This document shows positions 47,346 to 57,556 of a stretch of 64,000 nt of DNA, one piece after another (within the stretch, counting starts at the first letter, position 1; the number at the start of each line of letters is the position of its first letter). The position numbers and the translations under genes were made by a program. The notes beneath the pieces were generated by a model that saw only the letters and a program-made list of their open reading frames with translations, had not been told where the DNA came from and did not search any database. This DNA comes from Volutella citrinella (Eukaryota > Ascomycota > Sordariomycetes > Hypocreales > Nectriaceae): positions 1,550,001 through 1,614,000 of the forward strand of contig JAWZSP010000005.1 in the NCBI GenBank assembly GCA_034401135.1, given 5' to 3'.

Positions 47346-48995
47346 ATGATGGATAGTTCCACACCATACCCTGCTCCACCCGCAGGTGGCGAGCTGGAGT
47401 TGACGAGATCGAAACAGAAGGCCCCTGCCTCGTCATCAAGGAACATGGAATCGCATCTATCTCCGAATTCTTCCTCGGCGATTCCTCAATCGACCCCCTC
47501 CCGGCGCCACCATCAAGGCTGGGAACCGTCCGGTGTCTCCATGGCCAAATGCGATTTCTGCGACAAGCGTTGCCGAGGCACCGTCCAGAGATGCGTCAAG
47601 TGTCGCATCGCCGTCTGCGAAGGGTGTTGCAGGGAAGGCCTCCTCGACTCTCGACACACGCTTGACCCTGACACAGTCGAATGGGACCTCCACATCAAGC
47701 TCCGCGAAGAAAGGGCCACGAAGAGGACGGCGGTTCGGAGGAGCGGTGCGAGAGGCGCAAGGAGAGGCAGAGGGCGCAGTCCCGGACGCCACGTTCGAGA
47801 GGGCAGGGTAACCAGATCAAGGGAGGCAGCCGGAGGCCTTGCACCAAACCCAGGAGTAGCGTCGTCCCATGTCGATGATCAAGAAGATAATGTCGGCAAC
47901 GACGTTGAGTTACGGCAATCGCCGGCCGCCTCGCTCAGAAACTCACCTCCTGTTTTGTCTCCCGCCGTCAAGGGAGACCAAGACGTGAGCATGATAGACG
48001 CAGAGCAGCTTGAACACGCAGTAGGTCTACCCAATGTTCAGAGCACCCCCCGTACTCATGTCGCGCCGCAGGGCTTTCTCCCGGAGAACAGACTACCCAG
48101 CTTGCATGATATCCCGCAATACGTTCAGAGTGTGAACAGAGACCCGTCATTCTATCCCCGCAATGACTACTTCACGCCCCAGCGGGAGACTCAGAGCGAG
48201 AGCCCGCCTCCTCAACCAAATGCTGCGCAACCATCGCCGCCGCTGCAGCTTTTCCAGCCTCGCCCGCAGCCAGCAGCAACGCCAAGATCCCGCCAGCCAA
48301 GGCCATACTTCCATCCAGTCTACCCTGGGGTCCAAGAGCGATTTGCGGGGAAAAACCATGGAGAGTTTGGAGCCGAGGGGCCAGAAATGGGCCATCTAAC
48401 ACCGCGAGGGGCCTACCCCAACCCCACGACTCCTGATCAGTATCACCACCACCACCACCACCACGACCAGGGAGGCCACCAGGCTGTGCCGCTGTCCGTC
48501 ATGAACAACACCGTCACGCTTCCGCCACTCCAGAGCCTCTCCAACCTGCTCAACCAAGACCGTCTGGTCCTACCCCCGATTCTGCTCGGCCACCCTCACC
48601 ATCACCTGCCCGTGCCGCCCAATATCCCACGCGCCCCGACACCCGCCATCCACCAGCTTGGCTACCAGCTCGAGTCCGACGCCCGCATCTCGCAAGCCGA
48701 CTTTGGCTGGCCGCTCGAGGATTGCCTCCAGTACGAAATCATGCGGCTCTGGTCGCGCCGCGAGCATGGGGACAGCCCGCTCCGGACATCGGTGCACCCA
48801 GGTCAGGGCAACCCCGGCACGAGAGGCGCCTTCGGGGTCGCCTTTGATACTCTCCTCAGCGCCATGTACGTCGCGTCCATCCGACTCCGTCTGCAGCACG
48901 ACAACGCGGCGAGGCGCTGGATCTGCAAGACACAGCGCGAGCTCCGCGAAAACGGTCTGATGACGCCGACGCGTTCCGTGGCTCGGCAGCCATGA
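47346..48995 (+). CDS. Protein of unknown function with a B-box/ZZ-like zinc cluster
   Basis: Product not recognised. A single exon encodes 549 aa; translation may also start at the second Met (47349). A compact cysteine cluster lies at residues 69-104: C69-x2-C72, C83-x2-C86, C91-x2-C94 and H104. This resembles the metal-binding core of B-box or ZZ-type modules. A basic Arg/Gly-rich segment (ARRGRGRSPGR) and a Pro/Gln-rich middle with a run of seven histidines (about 48444-48464) follow. The C-terminal 100 residues (ADFGWPLEDCLQYEIMRLW; FDTLLSAMYVASIRLRLQHD) look structured and helical. It could be a transcription cofactor or ubiquitin-related factor, but no RING is present. Confidence 0.8.
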   Translation: MMDSSTPYPAPPAGGELELTRSKQKAPASSSRNMESHLSPNSSSAIPQSTPSRRHHQGWEPSGVSMAKCDFCDKRCRGTVQRCVKCRIAVCEGCCREGLLDSRHTLDPDTVEWDLHIKLREERATKRTAVRRSGARGARRGRGRSPGRHVREGRVTRSREAAGGLAPNPGVASSHVDDQEDNVGNDVELRQSPAASLRNSPPVLSPAVKGDQDVSMIDAEQLEHAVGLPNVQSTPRTHVAPQGFLPENRLPSLHDIPQYVQSVNRDPSFYPRNDYFTPQRETQSESPPPQPNAAQPSPPLQLFQPRPQPAATPRSRQPRPYFHPVYPGVQERFAGKNHGEFGAEGPEMGHLTPRGAYPNPTTPDQYHHHHHHHDQGGHQAVPLSVMNNTVTLPPLQSLSNLLNQDRLVLPPILLGHPHHHLPVPPNIPRAPTPAIHQLGYQLESDARISQADFGWPLEDCLQYEIMRLWSRREHGDSPLRTSVHPGQGNPGTRGAFGVAFDTLLSAMYVASIRLRLQHDNAARRWICKTQRELRENGLMTPTRSVARQP

Positions 48996-49645
48996 GAAGG
49001 AGGTCTATTCGACGGTGGGCTGTGTGACCTATTAAAGTAGAAACGTTTTGAAATTAAATCGGCGCACGGAACGATATCTGTCGGGGGTTATTGGACGTCC
49101 TGGAGATTGTTATAAAGCAAAAGGGAACATCGCTCGACAGGGGGAGCGCACAACGAAACATTACCAGCTCTCCATCAGAGTTGCCGAGTTCCCAGTCGTT
49201 TGGAGAAGGCCATATTATTAGGCTATCCAGGAGTTAATGTGGTTCCGTTGGTTGTCAAGTTGGTGGGTTGTTTTGATTGCCCCGGCTGGGGATGTCACTT
49301 CCGAGCTATTCCTCGCTTTTTAGTCACAAGTTGGTAGTTATTCACACTTTGTTTCATGGATCGGCACCTTGTGCGCGACATGTAGCCACAGAATGTTGCC
49401 AAATTCATCATGTACGCGTAAGATTCAACCCGCTTCAGGTATCAATTCACAGCTGAATCACGGAAATTTCAGTAATGTCATTTCTTTTCGTGCCGAGTCG
49501 CGGCTCAGCCCAGCAAGTAAACAGCCAATACATACTAGTAATGTGATCCTTGGAGGCATAAATTCCCACATTTCAGTCATAAAAAACGTGAATGCTCTCC
49601 GTCTTCCATTCAATATCCATTCTATTCCCTAGACCTTTTCCCCCT
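48996..49645. other. Convergent 3' spacer
   Basis: 650 bp between the zinc-binding gene and eIF3d, AT-richer than the coding DNA. Nothing supported. Confidence 0.6.
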
Positions 49646-51528
49646 CTACTTCTGCTCCTCGCCCTCAGCCACCGGCTCAACCTCGTCCTCCTCCTCCTCG
49701 TCATCCTCGAAGCTTCCAGTAGGAACCTCGTAGAGGCGGAGGATGGACTTGTTGGGGTCCTTGACCAGGACGAACTTGGCTTCCTGGTTCTCGCTGCTGA
49801 GACACATGTCGGCGATAGTTCGGACGATACCCCAACCGTTGGACAGCGACAAGTTCATCTGGGTAGCGAAATCGCGGGGCTTCCAGCCAATGACGCCAAG
49901 CACGACGTGCTTGTCGTTGGAGCGGGGGTTGACTCGAGAGACGAAACTAGACACACCAATAATTAGTTTCCCGGTACCGGTCTGGCAGAGGTGCTATGCG
50001 ACGTACCCGAGCTTCATCATGTCAGCCTTGGCCAGGATGCTCTGCACCGTCCATCTAGCAAGCTTGCAGCTGTTGTTCTTCATCTCAGTGGCGACTACAG
50101 CACCGCGCTGGGAGACCAGCTTGCTTCGCCAGTCGAGAGCACCACCGCTGCCCTGGGCCTTGCTGTCGAACTCGTTGAGGGCCTTGATGGTCATGAGCGT
50201 CTCGCCACCGCTGATGTTCTTCTGCACGGCATCGACCTCGGTTCGCACAGCCAGGTAGACGGGCTCCTCATCGTTGGTCGAGAGGTCGAATCGGCGGTAC
50301 TTGTAAGCCTTGCTGGCAGGGGGGTCGGTGTCCTCGGAAGAGTTGTAGAAGGGGTTTGCGTTGGACATCTCCACCTTGTTATCGTTCTCGACGACAACCT
50401 GGTTGGCGAAGTTGTGGTTAATGTAAGTGGCCTCCTCGGCCAGTGCCGGAGGCTGGTTGATAGTGTCCTTGCCACCATCAGCAGCATCAAGAGGAGCATC
50501 AGCAGCGTTCTCATTGACCGTCACCATGTCAAGAGCGGCGTTATCACGCTTGTCCAGGAAGATCTTGTTGCCCTGGCGCACGATGACAATATCCCAGGGG
50601 TACACCGAGCGGGTCGAACACATGAGCATGGACAGAATGCTGTCGGTGGCGAAGATGGTGGCCTCGTCCTTCTCGGCGAGCTCCTGGATGACAGGATCGG
50701 AAGAGGTGGTGATGTTGTAGGCAGCCCGGTCGATGGGCGTGAGCTTCTTCTCCGCACCCTTGACAGGCTGCTTGTCGTAGGAGCGATCGTAGTAGTAGAG
50801 GAAACCGTAGTCCTCGAGATCCTCGCCATCATCGGTGTCCAGGTTCAGCTTGGCCAGGCGGTTGAAGTCAATCTCCTCAAGCAGCTTCCAGTCGGCCTTG
50901 ATGTTGATGCTGGCATCGCGGTTGCGAGCAGGCTTGTCGTAGTCCTTCCAGCCAAAACGGCGCCCACGGCCGCCACCAGCGTTGCCACGGCCTCGGTCAG
51001 AGCCACCATAGCCTTGTCGGCCACCACCAGTCCTCTGCAGCGCACCACCACGCCCGCGGGTGTCGGTTCGGGCTCCTCCACGCTGGCCACGGCCACGGGT
51101 GAACACAGCACCACGGCCGTATCGGGACTTGGCCGAGTCTCGGGTGTTGCTGACAACGGAGAAGGTCGACTCGTCCTCGGCGGGCGGGGCGTTGAAGGCG
51201 ATGGCGTGGCTAGATCCGTAGACTTGTTGGTCTACAAGCGGGGGAAAGAGTGTTAGCAATAGTCTCTCCTTAATTGCAGGAGCATCAGCGGTGCCAAAGA
51301 TCCCCAGATATCCGTACCTCGGAAGTTCCTGTTGTACTGCGCGCGGCCGCCGCGCTCTCGGTCCTTGCCCTCGGTGGTCCAGTCAGCCATGCGGCCCAGC
51401 TTGTCACCCTTGGAGAAAGGCGCATACGGCACGCCGTTCAGAGTGGTTTCGGTGGTGATGGAAGGGCCCCAGCCATCGCCGGGGGGGCAGCTTTCGCAGA
51501 TCTGGACGTAGTCGAGCGAGTCCGTCAT
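49646..51528 (-). CDS. eIF3d: Translation initiation factor eIF3 subunit d
   Basis: Subunit of eIF3 that binds mRNA at the 40S exit and, in animals, can bind the 5' cap. Exons are 51528-51318, 51231-50007 and 49946-49646, giving 578 aa. The introns are 86 and 60 nt. The N-terminal [31 protein letters not shown] block is family-typical (residues about 15-45). An Arg/Gly-rich segment (residues about 100-160, [15 protein letters not shown]) follows, then the conserved core with [14 protein letters not shown] and [15 protein letters not shown]. The C-terminus is acidic. Budding yeast lacks this gene, while fission yeast (moe1) and moulds keep it. Confidence 0.95.
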
Positions 51529-52179
51529 CTTGTCGATTATGCACGCGTTCGCTTGACGTGGGGTGGGGGGAGGCAAGGAAATCGCTTCGTCTCCTCTCGA
51601 TGCTAGAATTTGGACATCCACGACGAATTTGTGGTGGGGTGGGGTGTGGGGCACCATCTGTGCCGAAAAAATGGAAAGCCCCGCGCTGGCCAGATGTGCG
51701 CACATTGTGCGCCACATTTGAGTCTCGACAATAGTGGTATGTGGCGCAGCACTACCTTAGGGTAGTTACTCCTACAGAGCCGTGGAAGGGCGACAGCTGG
51801 GCAGAATGAAGGAATACGCTCTAAGAACTGAAATGGAGTTTACTTCAGGATTTTTTATGAATGTCGTTTAGTCAATTCAGTCGTGATTTTTCGTTGATCT
51901 GTGATAGATACCAGACACTTTTTGTGTTCAAAACGAGCACTCAAAAACAAACAATTCCATTTAGCAATCCCTCAAGTTTGACCAGGACATTCGGAAATAA
52001 TACCACAATCACATATTTCAACATATATCACTGCTATCCACAAACGATAAGCTACAAGTACCCCTAACTCATGCTCCTTGACGCATTCTCTGCCAACCTG
52101 TTTATTATCATAACAACCTTGAGCTCACAGGTCCAGTCTACTGGAACAGATGGCGTTTTCCAGCAGTAGGCTGCGAGGA
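51529..52179. other. AT-rich spacer between bZIP end and eIF3d start
   Basis: 651 bp. About 51830-52080 is clearly AT-richer than the rest of the window, with T- and A-runs. No tRNA-like or coding structure seen. Confidence 0.55.
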
Positions 52180-53533
52180 TCAGGCAAAAATGTCGTTCAA
52201 TGCATCGTGGACCTCAAAACTCTCCAATACCGCTCCGAAGCTGGCCAGCCCCGTTAACTTGACTGAGAGATGATGCAAAATTGGGACAACACTCACCCGT
52301 AACACCTCACTTTCCCAGCCAAGTTCTCAGTTAGCCGCTGGAGGTGTGGCAAACCTATTTCGCAGAATCGGGGATGAGCCATAAACATTCCCCATGCCAT
52401 GACTGGCGTTACCTCGCCATCCAAATTTAGCTTCATGCTGAGATCCAGCAGCGTGGGAAGGTCAGCTCTGATGGGCTCCCACACCCGCTGGTTGCATGTG
52501 CCCTCTTCGCTGATGTGTAGATGAGCAAACGGCGATTCTGGCATGGATGCATTATGCAACCCTGGTGAACAAGTCGCCATCAGGGCATGTCCAGTCGGTA
52601 GGGCTCCCCCGGCTGCTCTCTGAATAAGGAATGGTATGTGCTCCGTGCAAGGTCTTTCAAGACTACATGGTCCCTCGATGAAGGGTCACTGTTAGCCAGC
52701 GCCCGCGTCACTCTAGTGGTGTCCATCTGGGTGGCGACGTGACGATTGTCATGTCATTGCGGTGGGAAGTAGAGGCGGGGATTCGAGAGGGAGTTTTCGT
52801 ACGTTAAAACGAAGTCAATACCCGCTTGGTCAACATCCACATCCCCTTGGCCGGATACATTGGATGGCAGGCCACCTTGGAGTGGGCGGCCGTTTGTTGG
52901 TTGAGCGCTGGACGCAGCTGTGTGACTTGACGCGACAGACTGGGCCCCCGATTGCGGATTAAACGGCGGAGAGTAGACAGCTGATGATGTGGCGTATTGG
53001 CTGCTGCTGCTTCCTGCTAGGCCCGGGCTTTCCTGCTGGAGAGCTGCGTTTCGTGCTAACATTTCCTTTAGTTGCCTATTCTCCTCGGCTAGTTTTTCTC
53101 TGTCATTCGAAACATTGCCGAAGACTTCCTTCAGCCGAAGAACCTCATCTTCGAGAGCCTTGATATAGAGCTCCTTCCTCTCGCGATGAGTTCTACCATG
53201 GATACAATGTCAGATAATTTTACTCAGCTTCGCGCTAGGTCAAAATACCTTTGGGCCTGCCGGTTGAGCTCCTGGCGCCTCGTCAGCGCCGGCTTGCTGT
53301 TGGGTTTGGGCCCACGCTTCTTTTGGGGGTTTCCATCTGCATGGACAGTTAATGTCTGCGGTAGCTGCAAGATCAGCACGGCGAAGAGGCGGCGTACCCT
53401 GGGTGGTTCTTCTTTCCTGCAGAGTCTTGACAAGATCCGGGTTGAGGGAAGAAGGCCCGGCCTTGTCTTCGCCCTCTGAAGAAACGGCCCTTGATGGGCC
53501 GTCGAGGCGATCTGGAGACAAAGACGAGGACAT
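52180..53533 (-). CDS. bZIP transcription factor
   Basis: Nuclear DNA-binding regulator. Exons are 53533-53398, 53336-53249, 53192-52803, 52662-52297 and 52240-52180, giving 346 aa. The basic region RRQELNRQAQRTHRERKELY (about residues 63-82) has the N-x7-R signature and is split by an intron after RQAQR. The leucine-zipper-like heptads run through IKALEDEVLRLKEVF and LAEENRQLKEML. The C-terminal half carries FVLT-LERPCTEHIPFLIQRA and WEPIRADLPTLLDLSMKLNL. It ends KVRCYG-FGAVLESFEVHDALNDIFA, a pattern I associate with a fungal bZIP subfamily. Four introns of 52-140 nt all have GT-AG ends. Target unknown. Confidence 0.9.
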
Positions 53534-55924
53534 GGATCGTCCACGCCGCTTCTATTGGGCGGCAAAACGGGTGCCGAGTCTCTCACTGAGGTAGCACTTC
53601 AAGTCCAGATGGCCTCGTCAGGGCCTTTGCCGCCTGAAAATAAGAGCGTGAGTTCAACACAAAAGAAGCTGAGGGGTCTTGGGAGCCCAAAAAGAGGCGA
53701 CGCCGGGCGCCATGAGGGGCGACATACTTGCTCTGTGTAGGACGATATTGCGGGATGACGATGGCGCGGCTGGGAAGTGAACCGGTCCCAGTTTTTCAGC
53801 TGGAGAGGGCGAAAACCAAGGCGATTAGATGTCACAGGACAATCACAGGCTTCCGAGGCAGGCCTATTGATGTTTGACAGCGGGAGGAATGAGGTAGACA
53901 GGGTTGGAAGCTTTCGCGCGGAATGACAGTTGATCGGAGGTGTGCCGGAGGACTACGGGGCAAAGCGAGGTGGACGGCTTACTAAGGTAAGAAGGACTAG
54001 CCCCCGCAGCGCGCGCTGCGTAAGTGATGAGGCTTAGATGCCAGTAGTAACGACTTCCTTTCCCGGCCATGCACGCAGTTTTCATGAACCGAGTAGCTCC
54101 CAACCGGCGCCGAGCTTGCACGGCATGGATGTTGCAAGGCGCACCACTGGTTTGCGGTAGCGGCCAGCCTGGATGCCTTGTGGACGAAATGCGCCGGCGC
54201 CATTACTCACAAGCAACTTCGCTTACTCCGACCGTGGCAGGGACGAGGTGAAGTGATGAGTACTAGAAGTCGTAGTAGGTGTGCATTCTCCAAGCTGACC
54301 GCATTTATTCAAAGTTCGCGACGAGACCCAACAGGGCGTGCATTGGCTATCTGAGATTTTGAGAACAACGGCGCTCGAAGGACATGCTGTGGTCTTTTTA
54401 CCACGATGCTGAGCGTTTTGATCTATGTTGCGTCACCCACGATATATATGTGTGAACCAAGTCCAGCCCAATCAAGTAGACGCACGCCAGTTTTATGCTC
54501 GGTGAACCATGGGGCTATGACTGTAGAAAGGTTGTGGATGTTGCTCTTTCTCCTGAGGTGTGTCCTCGCATGGCCCACCGGCCGGTGCTGCATTTGGATG
54601 TGGTCTGTGGGTTTTGCAACGGCCGCCGCTGATGCCGGCCTCGGCAATCTACGTAGTACTTTGCTGCAAATTGTTGCGGGCGAGTCAGTTGAAGCAGTTT
54701 GTAATATTATTTATGCCAAGGCCATAGTTTTGGGGCACATCGGCGTCACGGACTCGTGGCGGGAGGCATGGCCCTCCGCTGTTTCATTTTGGGGCGACGT
54801 TGCATTGGGAGACGAACTTGGTACTCGGCATTGTTTTGTTTTATTCTGTTTTGTTTCGGCCTCGAGAGTCGAGTCACCAGAGAGACGCAACCACAGCAGC
54901 TGGGGGTCCAAGCTTTTGGACCTTAACTAAGGTGCTCACATTTACATGGGTGCGCAGGTCAGCAGTTGCGGATGCATTGAGCTCCGGACTTGTTGCATTG
55001 CTGATGGTCTGTTGATGGCGCAACGAGCCTATACTGCAGGACATTATAGAATCGAGGGTTTGGCAAAGGGACATGTGACGAGGCGGATGTCAGGCACCTA
55101 CAAGATAGATGTACAATGAGGCAACGATACCTGCTAATGAGTACAGGCAGGTGCTGTACAGGTGGACTGGTCAATGGAGAGGATGGTGGAGTCTTGGAGG
55201 TTACTCCCGAACAGGCCGGCAGTTGCCAACTGTGCGACGGACCTCCGCAGGGAAATGGCTCCGTAACCCCGACTGCTGTGAGGTCGCAGGTCAGGTGGGA
55301 TGGGTACAGCTGGCTACCGGTTGGTCTGGGGGTATTGATTAACTTTCCAAGGGGAGCACGGTGGGTGTAAGAGGACAATGGATGAGAGGCGCATCAAGAA
55401 GTAGGTCAGCTCACGGATGCAGCCACCGTGATATATCAGATGGGGCTCAGGCGCGAGGTGCCTCGAAAGACATGGCACCATGGCAACGTGGCGGTGAGGG
55501 CGCATGGCTGTCATGGAATATCATCGATGAGCATACCCTGATCATGGATGGCTATGACTCAAGGGAGCTCCCAGTGGCCGGATGAGCGTGATTGAGGGGG
55601 ATCCTTGGCCACGCCAGGACTGCAGCTAGTCTCCTGTTCTGTGAGTGATATATGCACCGCTTCGCACATATCAAGGACCAAACAGGTGTCCACCAAACGT
55701 ATAGGGAGGAAATGCACGGCATGTCTAGCCGCGCAGCGGAGGATGGATGGACGCTGGCTGAGGAGCTATGCTGCTCGTAGCTGGTGCGGAGCTGTGGACG
55801 ACAAATGAATTTAGTAGGAAAACGCCGCCACGCTTGGATGCCATCACTCCAGCGTGGAACTAGGAAAAATCTTCTTTCGGTTGGTTTATAACCTTCGAAT
55901 CGTTCAACCAAAATCAAGTTCGCC
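53534..55924. other. Gene-poor spacer between bZIP and tRNA-Arg (2.4 kb)
   Basis: The first few hundred bases are the presumed bZIP promoter. Open frames of up to 174 codons on both strands have no recognisable domain or consistent splice sites. Nothing else supported. Confidence 0.5.
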
Positions 55925-56022
55925 CTCCGGCTGGCGCAATGGCAGCGCGTTGTGCTTCTATCTGGAAGATTCTTCCCCCTCAGGGAACACAAAGGTTATG
56001 GGTTCGACCCCCATGTCGGAGT
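55925..56022 (+). tRNA. tRNA-Arg(UCU) with a 26-nt intron
   Basis: A full cloverleaf can be drawn. The acceptor stem CTCCGGC pairs with GTCGGAG (one G-U). The A box is TGGCGCAATGG and the D-stem GCGC pairs with GCGC. The anticodon stem TTGTG pairs with CACAA. The T arm is ATGGG TTCGACC CCCAT, which contains the B box. The anticodon loop reads CTTCTA, giving anticodon TCT (Arg, AGA codons). The intron (55961-55986) follows position 37, the canonical place. It contains GAAG, which can pair with CTTC of the anticodon region. The discriminator base is T. A T5 run follows at 56045. Confidence 0.85.
55961..55986 (+). other. tRNA intron
   Basis: 26-nt intron one base 3' of the anticodon (UCU). It carries GGAAGATTCTTCC, an internal inverted repeat. 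Confidence 0.7.
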
Positions 56023-57556
56023 TGCGCCCCCGTGCGTCCCGGGCTTTTTGCCATTTCATTTTTTTCAAATGACATTGAACTTTTTGGCATCGAACTTTTT
56101 GTTGCTGGGCCGTACGTACGTTAAAGGTCGCGGAACAGCATCCAGAACTTCACAGGGTGGGGTGGAGGAGGGGGCCATGCATGAGGCACCACCAAGCCAA
56201 CCCTCTTCCAAACAAACCTACCCTTATCCTAGGTCGCTAATCTCGAAACTAATGTTTTTACGCCCTGGCAAATCCAGACCCGAAGCCCATTACGTGGGTC
56301 TCCACACGGACTCCTTTAAGGCGCCTGATGACCATGTTGCATGCTGTACCTTCTCGGCGGCCGGGAGAAACAACCTCAGATACAACGTCAAGGTGTTTTT
56401 GAGGGGTCCCTGCTGGGGGGTTGATCCGCAGATGGCTCGGGTAATACCCAGGCTGGGTGAAGACGCAAAAGCTTGCAAGATCTGTACGTGGAAGGGAGAG
56501 CAGAGGGATGTGCTTCTCGTGACGGCAAGCAAGGGCTCCCAGCTAAGTGATTGACTCCGTATTAATAAGAATTTGGCTCGCATTTAGGGGTGGTGATGCC
56601 GCACTGAAGCACGCCAGGACGATCAGTCTGTGAGGTGGTGGGCTTGTGATAGCCCATGGTTGTGCCACTACGTCGCCCTGTGCCGCAAGAGGAAAAAAAA
56701 TGGAACGGATGGAAAACTACTGCAGACATTTCATTCTCTGACACACGAGTTGCAGTAATAAATCCGAGCGAGAAGCAGCAGCAAGAAGTAGCAGTGAGAA
56801 TGGAGCACTGAGCACCCGCATCACTTGCTGTAGGCGCCCTGCTACTGCGCGTTGCCCTCATCAGTGCCTATCAGAGCGCCTATGTCGTGCCTGAATGGGT
56901 CGCTGAAGCCCCGTTCCAACCATTGAGCACCAGCAAACTCTGGCACTGCTTCTGCTACGTAGGTAGTCGGGGAGAGCAGGTGGGAGAGTGTCCCTGAAAT
57001 GGCCTAGACCTGGGCGAGCAGGTCCCCGGAGATGGTGGGCGGTGATTGGCCCCTGCGCCGCCTTCCCCGCTTATTGTATCATGAGAGGAACGCGAGCCAC
57101 GGCCCGGTTGACCGTTGGTGAGGCGCCCCGGCCGAACATTGTCTCTCCTCCCCCTTCAACGGCGACAACATCTCGCGAGGATTCTCACACGACCCTGCGT
57201 CCACTGCCCGTTCAACAACGCCCCCCGCGACGCACAGAGAGCGGCCTCTCCAACCGGCCCCTCGACCGGCCTCGTCGCCGTCCTGCTGCCCCGGTTCATG
57301 TGTGCGTCCTAGCCAGTCAGTCAGCCCGCCTCTCTCTCGTCAACTCCGTGTCTGCCCCGAGTTCTCCTCGCCGCCGACCCTCAGTCATGTCTTCGAGTCT
57401 CGCGGGTCTATAGTCCTGGCGCCCTAGCCAGACCCCGAGTCTCGACCTCTTTGCTGTCTACACTGGCGGCCCGCTTCACCAACGACATTAGCAGTTATCA
57501 CTCACTGCACCACATTCCGAGGACCGGCCCCCGGGCCACGACCACTTTTCGAGACC
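56023..57556. other. tRNA 3' flank and RIM15 promoter/leader (1.5 kb)
   Basis: No gene supported. About 57115-57556 is C/T-rich and looks like a long RIM15 5' leader containing several short upstream open frames. Confidence 0.5.
56045..56049 (+). terminator. RNA polymerase III terminator (T5)
   Basis: Five T residues 23 nt after the tRNA-Arg 3' end; standard Pol III stop signal. Confidence 0.7.

Noticed and set aside
49991..51256. 421-codon plus-strand open frame
   Set aside because: It lies exactly antisense to eIF3d exon 2 and is explained by codon bias of the real gene; it is Val/Leu/Gly-rich with no domain.
54406..54930. 174-codon plus-strand frame with a hydrophobic stretch
   Set aside because: The one apparent membrane segment is not preceded by a credible signal and the rest is unstructured; no supporting splice sites.
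55952..56554. 200-codon frame running through the tRNA gene
   Set aside because: The tRNA cloverleaf and Pol III signals explain the locus; the frame has no domain.
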